A stretch of 64,000 bases of DNA from assembly GCA_000151295.1 (NCBI GenBank), contig GG745346.1, forward strand, positions 832,124 through 896,123, in the 5' to 3' direction. Below, in pieces: positions 22,781-35,105 of the stretch; the first letter of the stretch is position 1; each line of letters starts with the position of its first letter. This DNA comes from Allomyces macrogynus ATCC 38327 (taxonomy: Eukaryota; Blastocladiomycota; Blastocladiomycetes; Blastocladiales; Blastocladiaceae). The notes under the pieces are model-generated. The model saw nothing but the letters and a program-made list of their open reading frames with translations. It ran no database searches and was not told where the DNA came from. The position numbers were made by a program, and so were the translations under genes.

Positions 22781-24068
22781 ATGTTCGCCAACACCGTGGC
22801 CGCGCTGGCCCGCCGTGCTGCAATCCGCACTCTGGCACCATCCGCCACGCTCGCGACAGGGGCACCCATCGTCTTTGACCGGAATGCCAAGAAGCTCCAG
22901 CGAGACCGGGCTGCCAAGCACCCGAATGCGCGCCAAACCGACTACCTCAAGGACGAGGTCGCGCATCGCATCGTCGAGCGCATCCTGGTCCGTGATTTCG
23001 AATCTGTCGCGGTGGTCCAAGGCGCAAATTAACCTGGCAACTTTATGCGTGCACATGGGGGGTCGGGGGTCCAGGATGTCAAGGACCGGTACCCAACGAT
23101 CGTCGACATTGGCGCGGGTGCGGTTCATCTCGCCAAGCACCTCGACCAGGACATTACCAACAAGGTCATCATGTGCGATGTGTCGCGTACGTGTTTCTCC
23201 ACTTACGATGCCCAGGCGACCTGCTTTACCGCGACGCTGACTTCGACGGCGAGCGCGGAGTTGAGATTGAGCGACGCGTGTTGGACGAAGAGACGGAGCT
23301 TTTAGCCTCTTTCTCGGAAAACAGCGTCGACATGATCATCTCCAACATGTCGATGCACTGGGTCAACGACTTGCCAGGTGCGTCGCTCCTGCACCTATTC
23401 CCGCGGGTGACATCTAATCTTTCTCATAGGTGTGCTGATCCAGGCGCGAAAGTGCCTCAAGCCCGACCACGTTTTCATTGGTGCCATGATTGGCGGCGAG
23501 TCACTGTTTGAGCTGCGCACAGGTCGCTGACCTCGAACGCGAGGGTGGACTGTCGCCGCGCGTCAGCCACATGACGGTCAGCGCCGACATGGGCAGTCTC
23601 CTTGGATGCACGGGATTTGCACTCACCACGGGTGCGTTTCGCCTGTCGACCTTGCTTCGACAGCAATGAACTGACTCCGGTCCTGCTTCAACCATCACAG
23701 TGGACGTAGACGAAATTGTAGTCGACTACCCGTCCATGTTCAAGCTCATCGATGACTTGCATGCCATGGGTGAGTCGAATGTCGTCTTGCAACGGTACGC
23801 ACATTCTTGTTTCTCGGGTGGGCACCATATCTCACGGGCTCCAGAACTGACGCATCCATTTCGCGCGCCTAGCCGCTCGTTCCTTCACCGAGACACATTG
23901 CTCGCCGCGTCGTCCATTTATCAGCAGCTACACGGTAACCCGGACGGGACGGTGCCCGCCACGTTCCAGATCATTTACCTGATTGGGTGGAAGCCGTCAC
24001 CGACGCAGCCGGCACCGCTCGAGCGTGGGTCCGCCAAGATCAGCTTGAAGAAGATGCTCGAGGAGTAG
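22781..24068 (+). CDS. NDUFAF5: NDUFAF5, mitochondrial complex I assembly factor (methyltransferase fold)
   Basis: Exons 22781-22987, 23084-23186, 23216-23377, 23430-23631, 23701-23794 and 23873-24068. The N terminus is a basic, hydroxylated presequence likely for mitochondria, then VFDRNAKKLQRDRAA, the SAM-site-like PTIVDIGAGAVHLAKHL, SVDMIISNMSMHWVNDLPG, VFIGAMIGGESLFELR, ADLEREGGLSPRVSHMT and VDVDEIVVDYPSMFKLIDDL. Family knowledge: NDUFAF5 hydroxylates an arginine of complex I subunit NDUFS7 during assembly. Right after GGESLFELR the frame changes by one (about 23515-23525), and the few residues the family has there are missing; no intron explains it. The gene converges with the truncated gene, 77 bases beyond its stop. 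Confidence 0.88.
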
Positions 24069-24145
24069 AGAGTGTTGAGCGACATGCACTAGTACAAAAA
24101 TGTATCCATAGTTCGATTTTGAACCACCCTACCTGGCGCTCAACC

Positions 24146-25328
24146 TTACTCATTTTCGTCCACCAAATACGCATTCGCCCATGCCGTATCTGGTGCTCCA
24201 AGAGGTGCCGTTTGGGATTCGGTTTGGCGGTCCGCAGCAGGCTCGTCCAGCATCGCAAAAAGATCCGCAACGGTGGCAGATTGCGACGACCCACGCGCGA
24301 ACGGGAGCATGGGCGACAAGGAGCTACTCTGCGGCATCGGTGTCGCACCGCGCGACCAAGTCGACGTTGGCAGTGGATCAAGCGCAAATGGTGGAGCGTC
24401 ATCGGCCGAGTCGAGCGCCGGGAACTCGGACCACGCCGCGCCCTCTGGGTTGAAGTGAGCGAGCAGGTTTTCAAACGAGAGCACGTCGTCTGCGGCCAAG
24501 TCAGCCTGCGCAGACTCGTCGGGGACGGCCGGTTCGAGCATGATCCCAGGCCCACGTGCGCCAAACGAGGCCTTATGTTCCACGGTTGGCATTTCCTCGT
24601 CTTGCCCATGCTGCGCGCCACCGCCGCTGCCTTCCTCTGTCTCGCTCGGTTGAGCCGGCCGAGTCTTCCGACGAACGTTGAGTTTTCTCGACAATGCCGC
24701 CGCGCGCTGCTGCTCAAACTCGGCCAAAATCTGGTTTGCCGCGTCGGTGCCCAACTCCCGCGACGGCAGCTCTGGCATAGCAGCGCGAATCGTTGCATAC
24801 TGATCGCCGCGGTCCTTTGCGCGAGCGAGCAGCCCTTGATCCACGACATGTGCGCCGCGCAACGACCACGCTGCCGACACGAGTGCGCGGCCATATTTGG
24901 TTGCATCAATCGGAGCAGCCGCGGCAGCAGGTGTTTGGTCAGCTGGCGGAGCAAGGAGGCTGCGCCGCACCCAGGCAAGTAAAAAAGAGTCGTGGACTTC
25001 CACGGTACGGGCACGTCCCCGACCCACCGCAGCAGGACCTTAAGGTGCTCGGCCATGTCGTGCAGGACTCGCGTCGCATGCAATATGGTAGCGAGCCGTG
25101 CCACGGCAATCGAATGCACCGTAAAACGTGCCCACGACGACGTCATTTTCCAGAGCGTGAACAGCGCGTAGACAGTAAAACAAGCCGCGAGCGCGTGCCC
25201 ACGTGCGGGCAGAGCAAGTCGCGGACGACCCGGAATGTCCAAGTACTCGACACTCTCGCCAGCAGGAGGCTGGAAGGATGTGTGATGTTTGTCATTTCTC
25301 TCACACCATGTTGCAACCAGCAACACAT
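24146..25328 (-). pseudogene. Gene with missing 5' end, next to the AT-rich island
   Basis: Minus strand. A C-terminal part of about 290 residues runs to a stop at 24146 and includes DATKYGRALVSAAWSLRGAH, ELGTDAANQILAEFEQQRAA and an acidic, low-complexity end (DDVLSFENLLAHFNPEG). An upstream open segment (about 25326-25030) contains CFTVYALFTLWKMTSSW and ATILHATRVLHDMAEHLKVL, helical like the middle homology region of fungal transcription factors. I could not find an intron that joins the two segments in phase. No N-terminal DNA-binding domain exists upstream: the CpG-poor island begins there. It may be a gene truncated by insertion, or a short gene with an unresolved start. Confidence 0.4.
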
Positions 25329-25349
25329 CGAAGCGAAGCCCTCATGCTA

Positions 25350-28300
25350 GAGTGCTCCTGCCAGCCTGGCTCTTTCTCTCACTCCTTTGAGCTGCAGTAG
25401 CCCCTTGTCCCTCGTCAATTCTTGTCTTTGGACGCCTTCACGCTCGCTTACCCAGCAATGAGCAGCCCAACCCATCATCATTGCGACAACATGATGGCAT
25501 CCACCTCACCAGACCAATTTTTTGACGATTTCGTTCCTGACACAGCGACAGATTTGAACACTCAAGACGTCGACTCTTCCTCGTTGTTTGAGCCACTCCC
25601 CACAGTCGCCAAGACGCGTATTGCCAAGATCATTCTTGCTGCAGATCACCCTGTCAAACTACTTGCTTTGCACATGCGTCACCCTCATGGTTTGCATTGG
25701 CTCTTGATGTTGCCGCCCAGCGTTGCACCAAAGTTCGTGCATATTATTTGCACCTGAGCAAGCTGGGCATTCGCCTTGTCATCTTGCCAAGTGGCTCGCC
25801 TCTTGGTCACATCACTGTGGACACATTAGCTGATCTCCCTCATGTGTACCTCATTCTCAGAGCTGAGCTCAATGCCAGGGACGCATACTGTATCATGTCG
25901 TCAGCGCCCATGCCATACACGCCCCTGCAGGGTACCATTACCCTGGAGTGTCATCATCCCTCAAGGACACTTAGTCTTTTATGGCCATGAGTCTACCACC
26001 AAACCTTGAATGCTTTCATTGGCCAAACTACAACAGTCATGCTTTGATGCAGTACTTAATGTGACAGATAAGTGTGGAGAACCTTCTAAAATCGCCTTGA
26101 AGCGTAACAAGCTGTTGACTAGTGGTGGTTGTAATGCTGACATGTGCCAAACTCTTAGAGCATGCAATCCCATTCAAATCTGGACCCTGCTCAGTGGCAT
26201 TACCTATCCCCCTCTCTCTCCAGAACACTGAGATGAAGTCTTCCCATTGCCAGCATTGCCAGCATTCTTTCCTTGTGAAAGTGCCAGCCACCATGCCTGC
26301 ACTTGAACCAACCCACAATGATCACAAAAACAGTGCCATCATGATTAAGTAAAATTAAGCAAAATTGAGTAGTTTCCCAGGCACCCCCACCTGCTCCTTG
26401 ATTTAGCAAAATTGATCTTACAGACTTGTACCCCACTCAATGTGCATTTTTCGCCTCATAATCAAGCATAGTTAAGGCTGTTCTCTCAAAGTCAAGGATG
26501 AGCAGTGCTTGATATTGGTCTTGGCTGCCAATCAATGTTCTGAGAGCAACATCAACTGTTTTCAAGGCATGCTGCATAGAATTCTCAAATGCATGACTTT
26601 GACAACAGTCAACTGCCCATCACCACCCAATTTGCACCCTCCTTGATCACATTCTGCTTGCTGGGCAACCAAACCAGCACCATGGCTATCAGTTCCAGCA
26701 GCGTACATGCATTCCCTATCAAAAATAATCGCATAGTTGTTGCAAAGCAGCAAGAAGCACATGTCACTGATCTGTGAGAAGCATGCTGCATTGCATAGCA
26801 GGAACAGAGAGTCAGACGCATTGTGCTGTGAGAGCTGGCATGTTGCATTGAATGCTCCTGCATGGTTGATCTCAGGCGTCCTCTGATCTTTCTTTCAGTG
26901 GGGTTCTCACTGTAGCTGTGGCAAGGCAGGCGATTTGGTCAGCAACTTTTGCAGCAGGTTGGGCATGGATGTGGCACTGTGTGATGCTTTGGGGAGAAGG
27001 TGCACTGGTTGGAGCAGATCGCTTTTCAATGGAGTTGTGGCAGAAAATCTGATGCAGTCATTCATGTGAAGGAGCGCATCATGTTTGTGATTTGTTGTGA
27101 ATGCAAAGCCCAGAATGGAACACATGTATCCAAGTCAACTGCAAAGACAATGAAGCACACTTGCCAGGATCACCAAACGTATTCGATTCTTTTTTCTCGA
27201 CCAATCTTGGAGTTGGGCACAATGCAGACATGATAGACTGCAGTGATGGGCCAAACAAGCTCAGGCTTGAGGGGTTGGATGCAATTTCATCAGCAGCAGT
27301 CAGTCAGTCATTGGATGGTAATAGCTCCCTCACATCACCAAAGGCAGGCCATGTAGTGCATGCATGTCTGCTCTTTCTCTCCCTCTCTGGGCTCTTGCAA
27401 GCTCATCATTTGAGCACCTGCACCTAGTCAAACATTGACCATGGAGCAACTTCCACTCCTTTTCAAGACGTGCATTACTGAATTTCTGATCTGCATCAAT
27501 TGTCCCACTGATGTTGTTGTGCTGGTGTGCTTGTCTCCTGCCTAGTTCATGGCAGATCTCAATGCACACCGAATCTTGCCCATCTTGATTCAGGCCAGTG
27601 TTATAGTCTCAAGGAAACCTCTGGTTTTTTGCAAGCATGTTGGGACCATTGCTGTCACTGGCACAGCTGGACAGCCAACCCCACAGAGTACTGATTCTTG
27701 ATGCTGAAAGGCTATGCCTGCCAGGGCAATCCAGCAAGTTTGTTGTGTTTGTGGCAATGGAGCAGATGCGTGTGCGCTTCTCTGTGCTGCATGGAGCCAT
27801 TGCAGAACAGCTTTTGTGGATGGGGACATTGAGCTCACATTTGACCCTCAGGACTTCCTGCTTTTTCTCTTACCATTGGATCTCACAGCCTATCTGAGTG
27901 ATCACATTGGAGTTTGGGTCAAGATGTGGGGATTGATACCCATGATGCTCCAACAAAATTGCCATGTCATGTTTGCCAGCATACTGCCTTCATAGCCAAT
28001 GGTTGTTGCAAGTCAATGACATGTTCCTGAACTGGTTTGAGAAACTCAGGTTTGCTGCCCCTATTTTTTGTCCACAAATCTCGCTAAGTAAAGCTGATGA
28101 TGTTGCTCATACTTCTCCACCAGACAGGAAGCAGGATTGATTGTGGAATTGCAGTAGCTGTGACAGGTCAGTGCAGCCACTTCAGAATTTGAACATGCTT
28201 CATCACAATGTGGCTGGTCTTGGACAGCCAGAATTTCCTGTTTCACAGCAACAATGGCCATGATGGCGTGTGGTTCAAGTTGATGACCCAGAACTGTGAG

Positions 28301-28880
28301 AATGGATCTCATTTGCTGACATTGTTTCTTTGCTTTCAGTTGATATCCCATCAGACATGGTAATGGCCAAAATCTCATGGATCACAATCCCCTGTCACCA
28401 ATTCCTTCTCCTTTCAAGAAATGAGTGTCATTGCACTGCTCATGTCCTTGTGCTTTTCCACAAGACAGGCAAGGCTCAGATGTCACTTACTTCTTTTGTT
28501 CTACACATGTGTGGCCAAACTTGACCTCAAGTCAAAATCGTCAATGCTCTTGCTCCATGTGCGAATCGTTTTGGAGGACTGTGGGAGACACTTTGAGGGC
28601 AGAAGTTGAGTCAAGTTTGCTATGGCTGTCTGCTTGCTTTCTCATGTGCAAGGCAAATGTGCATCCTTTTCTCATGGGTCATTTGTGAAACACAGACTGC
28701 AACACATTGCTTGATCAGCACATCCTGGCTCACAAGAGCTTAATGTGGTGCGAGACCACCGTCGCCCTGGACGCGATCATGGATTGCAATAAATGTAGCA
28801 ACATGGCCCAATTGCAATCATCATGGAAAAACATTTTGACCCCATTTCTGTCCGCGGAAAGGTCCTTGAATCAGCGCGGT
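25350..28880. mobile_element. AT-rich, CpG-depleted island, probable decayed mobile element
   Basis: Base composition changes abruptly: the flanks are very GC-rich while this stretch is AT-rich, full of TG and CA and nearly free of CG (roughly twenty CG by eye in 26.0-28.7 kb). Only broken open frames remain, such as 25422-25757 (VAKTRIAKIILAADHPVKLL) with a frame-shifted continuation to about 25990 (LSKLGIRLVILPSGSPLGHI), and 27714-27995 with a Cys-rich start (CCVCGNGADACALLCAAW). None is recognisable as a transposase. This looks like a methylated, C-to-T decayed insertion. Edges are approximate and I found no terminal repeats by eye. Confidence 0.55.
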
Positions 28881-29394
28881 CAATAGAAGGGCAACCAGCT
28901 CCGTGCATGATGCGTACGCCGACGACGACGAGCCCAGCCCACCGTGGTAGTCGGGTCGCCAGTCGCTGGCGCGGCTGTGCACAGAGAAGCAGGACAGGTG
29001 TCGAAGTGACTTGGTCTCAAAGAGCGGTGGAGAAACGAGGTGTCAGATCTATCGCGACCTAACCGTGCACAGCGTGACGTTGGCAGGGGCTGGGCGGGCT
29101 TGTCGCGTCGCGCGTTCGAAGCGCGTCGGTCCTTTCACACACCGGTTTGCTGTCACGCAAGTCGCAACGCAATCGTGCCGCCATTCTCGACCGCACACGC
29201 GTCGCCTCGCTGCCGCCGCCCCCGCGCCCCCGCGCTCGACACCACGCTGCTTTCTCGACCGTCGCCAATCTCGCCACTTACGCGCGACTCCCGCACCGCG
29301 ACCGCCTGCAACTGCCCGCACACCGCGCCGCCGACACCGTAACGCCGTCTGCGCTGCACCGATTCGCCCTTTCCCCCCCTGCACCAACATCGCC
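28881..29394. other. Upstream region of the 14-3-3 gene
   Basis: GC-rich composition returns here. No gene is evident; the last part is a pyrimidine-rich leader ahead of the ATG at 29395. Open frames on both strands are arginine-rich chance frames. Confidence 0.35.
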
Positions 29395-30441
29395 ATGGCC
29401 ACTGTACGCTGATGTCCGCCTGCCTGTCCCTGCCTCGCCGTGCTTGGCCCCCTGGTGCTCGTGGCTGAGCGCGATCGCGTGCCGACGCATGCGATCCATG
29501 CCGCGGCCGCATTCATGCGGTCGGTCGGTTGGTTTCGGCGCCGCGTCTGGTCGTTACGGGACTCAAAAGGATCACTGTGTCTTAACCGCCGTCATTTACG
29601 TGCGCTTAGGAGCGCGACAACCAGGTCTACATGGCCAAGCTCTCGGAGCAGGCCGAGCGCTACGACGGTGCGTTTTGCTCTTGTCCCTCTAGTCGCAGCT
29701 CCGTGAGAGCGCGCTCACTGACCTGCCAAATGGACAACTGTAGAGATGGTCCACTTTATGAAGGAGGTGGCCAAGCTCGGCGTAGAGCTGACGGTCGAGG
29801 AGCGCAACCTGCTGTCGGTCGCCTACAAGAACGTGATTGGCGCGCGGCGTGCTTCGTGGCGCATTGTCTCGTCGATTGAGCAGAAGGAGGAGAACAAGGG
29901 CAACTCCGCGCAGGTCGACAAGATCAAGGGCTACCGGCAAAAGATTGAGGCCGAGCTCTCCGACGTGTGCTCCGACATTCTCGCGGTCCTCGACGCGCAC
30001 CTGATCCCCGCCGCCGAGGCTGGTGAGTCCAAGGTCTTCTACTACAAGATGAAGGGCGACTACCACCGGTACCTGGCCGAGTTTGCCGCGGGCGACCGGC
30101 GCAAGGAGGCGGCGGCCGCGGCGCACGACGCCTACAAGCACGCGACCGACATTGCGCAGACGGAGCTGGCGCCGACGCATCCGATCCGCCTTGGGCTCGC
30201 GCTCAACTTCTCCGTCTTCTACTACGAGATTCTCAACTCGCCCGACCGCGCGTGCCACCTGGCCAAGCAGGCGTTTGACGACGCGATTGCCGAGCTCGAC
30301 ACGCTGTCGGAAGAGTCTTACAAGGACTCGACGCTCATCATGCAGCTGCTGCGCGACAACCTCACGCTGTGGACGTCGGATCTGCAGGAGGGCGACAAGG
30401 CCGACGAGGCCAAGGAGGGTGACGGCGAGGCCGCGCACTAA
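29395..30441 (+). CDS. BMH1: 14-3-3 protein
   Basis: Exons 29395-29403, 29610-29667 and 29744-30441 give 254 residues, the usual size. The first exon is only nine bases (Met-Ala-Thr) followed by a 206-base intron. The protein then reads [72 protein letters not shown], and the C-terminal helices [18 protein letters not shown] and DNLTLWTSD. Lysine and arginine residues of the phosphopeptide groove (K in YKNVIG, RR in [10 protein letters not shown] in DYHRYL) are all present. Family knowledge: dimers bind phosphoserine motifs in many signalling proteins. Gene symbol follows yeast usage. Confidence 0.95.
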
Positions 30442-31054
30442 GTCTAGCCTTGGCGCCCGTATCAGCGCCAGGTCGTCCGCGCGCGGTGGGCTTGGGACGT
30501 TTTCAAGACTCAAGCACCCGCGCGTCGAGGACACGCGCTCGCGCATGTTGGGTTCGGTTGGGTTGGTTGATTGATTGGAGTTGAGAGCGTTTGTTCACTG
30601 GCATTGTCCCCCTCCCCCCATCACCGGTTTTCCTGGTTCGATATCATCACGTCTCAATCGCTTTGTTGGATGGATGCGATTAATTATCGCGCGCCCTGAA
30701 CTCGATGTTGACCTACGCGGCGTCAGTCCGCGAGCACCTTAAATGGCGGGACAGGCCCGCGTCAGATTGATCAGACTCTGGTTTCCCCGACTTCCTGTCG
30801 TTCTATGCCATTCTCTGCCACTCTCTGTTGGGTACCCGAGAGCACGACACGCGAAGAAGTCCAAGTGCGGAGAGGCGGTGCTGGTCAGGTTAGGGATGAT
30901 CCACAGGAGGTTATGCTCCACCACATTCTGGCTCCTAATTTGGCAGAGCCCGCGACCTCCAACGTCACCGCGAGCAGCCGCGAGCGCTGGCCAGCAACCA
31001 AAGGATCAGCGAACCAACTCGGCGCATTCTGCACTGTCCACCGTTTCCAGCACC
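30442..31054. other. Intergenic region between 14-3-3 and symplekin
   Basis: About 610 bases hold the 3' end of the 14-3-3 transcript and the promoter of the symplekin gene. I see no further gene or RNA. Confidence 0.35.
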
Positions 31055-34000
31055 ATGGCAACGCCCGCACCGCCGCCCGGCGCGCCCGCGAGCCCCGAGG
31101 CGCTGGTCGCGGCGCTGCAGGCGGCGCTCGCAGACCCCGACGAGTCGTCCAAGGTCGTCCGACTATGTTAAGTCCGAACAATGCTTCTGGCGCCCGCACA
31201 CGCTCCCTTGCTACCGGTGTTGCTCGGGCACCTGGTCGTGCTCTTCCAGGACCCGGCGCCCGTCGTGCGCGCCTGGCTGATCGACCTGGTCGATGGCGCG
31301 CTTGCCGCGACCAACGACGCGCTCGATGCCGCGGTCAAGGCCGGTATCGCGTGCCAATACGTGCAGCTGCTCGCCAATAGTTTGCGCGACCCGGCACCCA
31401 CGGTCGTCAAGCGCGCAACCGCCACGCTTGGCTCCATCACGGCCGTGTTTTTCGCAAAAGCGGTTGTCGACCCGGCGTTTGTGCCCACGTGGCAGTCGAT
31501 GATCCAGATCCGCGACACGCTGCTGCCCTTGATCCCGCAGGCCAACGTGAACGACGGTGTCAAGCTCGCGATCTTGAAGTACATGCAGGCGTTGGTGCTG
31601 ATCTTATCGCTGGCGCCCATGGCCGCACCGGCTTCGACGGTTTCCGTGAGTCGCGTGCCGCCCACGCATCCGGCGCTCAAGCCTTCGGAACTGCTCGCGA
31701 TGGGAGCGGCCATGGTCGATATCATGGTCAAGATGTGCGCGTCGGGGGCCATGTACGTTGTCGTCGCCGTTCTCGGTTGTTTCTGGATGTGACGCTGTTT
31801 GAAAGCGGCGCGGGATTCTGACCACCGTTGACTTGAATGAACACCAGGTCCCCATCGTGCACGACGACCCTGATCGCCCTCCTCACGCAAATCGCTACCG
31901 AGCGACCGCAACACCTGCCCATGATCGCGCAATCCTTTCTCGCCATGATCGCGCCCCTCCAGCACCAACCTGCCACACTCGCACGCAACTCGACTCTGCG
32001 CGCCGTCAAAGTGGCGCTACTCCTCCTCGCCAAGCACCCGGCCGTCGACTCGACCCTCTTCGCGACACTGTGTGACACGTGCCAGCACCAGCTCGGTGCG
32101 AAATGGCACGAGCTGCCGCGCCGCCGCCGCGACGCACACGACCCGGAAAATGCGAAAGCCGAGGCGATCATGCAGAACCGAATTGCCGTCGCCGAAGCGA
32201 TTCACTCGCAGATTGATGTCACGGCACTGCCGCTCAACGTGGTCGTGGAAATTATCGTCGAGTCGTTGCGCGCGATCCCGGAGGATCAGGTCATGTACGC
32301 GATCTCGCGGCAAAGGCAGAGGTTGGCGGACGAGGCCGCCGCGCACGCAGCTTCGGGGCACGCAACGGTGCCCACTGCGGCGACGGCGGCTGCGGAAACA
32401 CCCGTCGCGCAAGAGAGCATGGGCGTGGATGGAGCAGCGGCGGGTCGGCCGAGTGACGACGTGGACCGTGCTGCCGCGATCGAGACCCCGGTCCCGCAAG
32501 ACGAGGTCATGGATGAGGACGAGGACGAGGACGCGGCCGCGCACCGGTACGCGGCGATCGGACTCGACGCCGCGCACCCGATGGACGTGTTCATGCGGCT
32601 CCTTGATGCTGAGTCCATTGTCGCTGACGACGGCGACCTGGCCAAGAAGCCGTTGCGTACGAACCGCGGCCGCGCACAATGGATCGGGATCGTAACGCGG
32701 CTGATTGCGCGCGTCTACCACCACGTCGGCGAGGAGCCGACCGACGAGGACGTTGATGACTCCGCGCTCGGCAACCAGTTGCGGCAGTGTCTTGCAGACC
32801 ACATTTGCGCAGCGTTTCGCGCGCGGCACGAGCTCGCGCTCGTCTGGCTGCACGAGGAGTGGAAGCAGGGGCACGTCGATCAGGCGCGGAAATGGGCACT
32901 CGCCCTGCTCGACCGCGTCCTGGAAGAGAAGCTCGTGGAGCCGCGCGACAAGTCGTTGGTCCGGTTTGTTGCCGACATGCCGCCCGTCGTCCCCGCCGAC
33001 GTGCTCGTCGCGCGGCTCGCGGCCGTGTGCCTCTCGCCGACCGTCGATACCGCCCAGCCCATTTTCATGGCGTCGGTACTCGCGCTCAAGGAACTCGTCG
33101 ACTTTCACCCGAAAGCACGCACCCCGGCCTTCTGCGCACTGCGCACGCTCGCCGTCCACCCCATCAAGGGCGCGCGCGCGCCAGCGATCATTGCATTCAA
33201 GCAGTACTACCCGGATCATCCGTCGCTCGGGCCGCTTGTGCGGCACCACGCGGTGCGGTGCCTCGCGCGCATCGTGCACCCGCGGTTCGTCGACGTCTCC
33301 GACGAGAACCTCGCCGACGCCACCCGGACCGCCGAGTCGGACGACGCCGTGTTTGCGTCCCACCGGGACCCGACCGACATGCCTACGTCCCCGACGAAAT
33401 CGGCGCCCGAGGCGCCCGATGCGCGGCGTGACGCGCGCGTGCTCGCTCAACTGGAACTGGTCCTGGCGCTGTGCACGCGCGACCCGCACTTGCTCGCGGA
33501 CGTGTTTGCTGCGTCGGCGAACATGCCGCTGACCGTGCAACCGCTGCTGCGCGAGCATATTGCCCCTCTCGTGAGGTACATTGCCGCCGCGCAGCTGCGC
33601 ATGCCGTCGGGCGAGGTTGCGGCCGAGTTGAGCGCATTGCTGGATGTGCTCAAGGAGTGCCCGCCGAGGTCGGAGCCGCTCGCGCTGCGCGTGCTGGTGC
33701 TCCTGACGAACGGGTTGCCGCTGGTGCCCGAGTTGGTCGAGGTGGGGCGCAAGTTGCACGATGAACGTGGGCTTGGGGGCAAGTTTTTGTTGCCGATTAT
33801 TGGCGGCCTCGATAAGGTACGTGCGAGTGGTGATTCGGTGAGTGGGTCGATCGGAAAAGTGCATCTGACACGGCGGATTGGAAATTCGCGTAGGGCTACA
33901 TTTTGCGGCATCTCAGCCAGCTCGTGGCGATTTTGGATGGGTCCGAGCAGAGCAAGAAGATTTGGCGCGAGGTCGTGACGCGCGTCTCCGACGGCGCAAT

Positions 34001-34797
34001 GCCGATCGTGCCGCCCGCCGAGTTGATGGTCGCGCTACACATGCTCGACGCGGTGCCAGACCTCGATTTGCGCAAGGTCATGGAAGGTTCGTTCTCCTCG
34101 CTCTTCTCCACCACCTCTTCCCACCCGCCGATCATACTCACTCCAATTTTCGTTGCACTTGGTAGCCACGCAACTGTGCCTGCAGATGCCGCATTTGTTC
34201 ACGGGCGACACGCTCGCCAAGGCGCTGCACGTCATGTCCGAGTCGGGCGGGCACACGCTCGACCCGGCCACCAACGAGCTCACGGGGTGGCCCAAGCTGC
34301 TCATGCGCACGCTGATCCAGGCACTCAACCTGCACCCGACCCTCGCGCCGTTTGCGAAAAACATGCTTCTGCGACTCGCGACGCGCGGCATTTCGCGCGC
34401 GTCGCCGCTGCTCTGGGAAGGGTTCCTGCGCGCGTTTCGCGCGACCTTGCCGACATCGCTGTCGGTCGCGCTCGCCGTTCCGCATGACGCGCTGGAAAAG
34501 TTGCTCGACCGGGTGCCGGATGTCAGGCAGCAGCTGATCGAGTGGATTGACGGCAAGGGGCTTGCGCGGCAGCCAAGGATGGCCAGGGTGTGGGGGATTT
34601 TGACGGGGGAAGGGGTCGAGCAGCAGCAGGTGGATGGGACGCTGGTGGGTGCGCAAGAGCCGGGCGATGGTCAGGGACCACCACCGCCGTCAGATGGGGT
34701 GGGGGTGGGGGTGGGGTTGCCGGCGCCGAATGGCGACGAGGGCGGTGGGGCGCCGCCAGTCGTGCCTACCGAGGACGCGCAGATGGCCGAGGGGTGA
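31055..34797 (+). CDS. SYMPK: Symplekin (cleavage/polyadenylation scaffold, Pta1 counterpart)
   Basis: From ATG 31181 the exons are 31181-31752, 31848-33816, 33894-34086 and 34166-34797, giving 1121 residues. HEAT-like N-terminal repeats are clear (HLVVLFQDPAPVVRAWLIDL, NSLRDPAPTVVKRATATLGS, IALLTQIATERPQHLPMIAQ) and the C-terminal symplekin domain includes LSELLDVLKECPPR-like helices, LPIIGGLDKGYILRHLSQLV and WPKLLMRTLIQALNLHPTLA. Family knowledge: symplekin bridges CPSF and CstF in 3'-end processing of mRNA. The N terminus is uncertain: ATG 31055 opens the same frame with plausible sequence (SPEALVAALQAALADPDESS) but meets TAA at 31169-31171, three codons before ATG 31181. Either the leader frame is non-coding, or a base error or short unrecognised intron lies there. 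Confidence 0.85.
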
Positions 34798-35105
34798 GCG
34801 GGTGTGAAATTGAATGGTTGTGCTTTTTGGTCTGTGCGCGGGAGGTGCACGTGCGGTGGGCACAACGTGACTTGCACGTTGGAGGTCTCACCGCACACCA
34901 ATGCTCCGCCCGCCCCAACGCAGCCAACACCTGGTTGCTTGCTGCGCCAAGTCACTGCTGACAGGCGTTCCGACGCGGTTCGACTCCGACCGGCACCGCA
35001 CCATCCAACGCGACCGCCGACGCGCTCCACCATCCACCATCGGCGACGACATCAACACGCTCCGCCAACGCGCGCGATCAATCGCCACTGGCTGCACTCG
35101 GCGCC
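34798..35105. other. Spacer between symplekin and the Zn2Cys6 factor
   Basis: About 308 bases with no recognisable gene; it should contain the promoter of the downstream transcription factor. Confidence 0.3.

Noticed and set aside
26000..28700. Possible intact transposase in the AT-rich island
   Set aside because: All frames are short and interrupted, and no DDE, tyrosine-recombinase or reverse-transcriptase motif could be seen.
29060..29135. tRNA-like T-arm (cgcgttcgaagcgcg)
   Set aside because: No matching acceptor stem, D-arm or anticodon arm could be folded around it.
32017..33864. 615-codon open frame opposite symplekin
   Set aside because: Antisense shadow with no family resemblance; sense strand is conserved.
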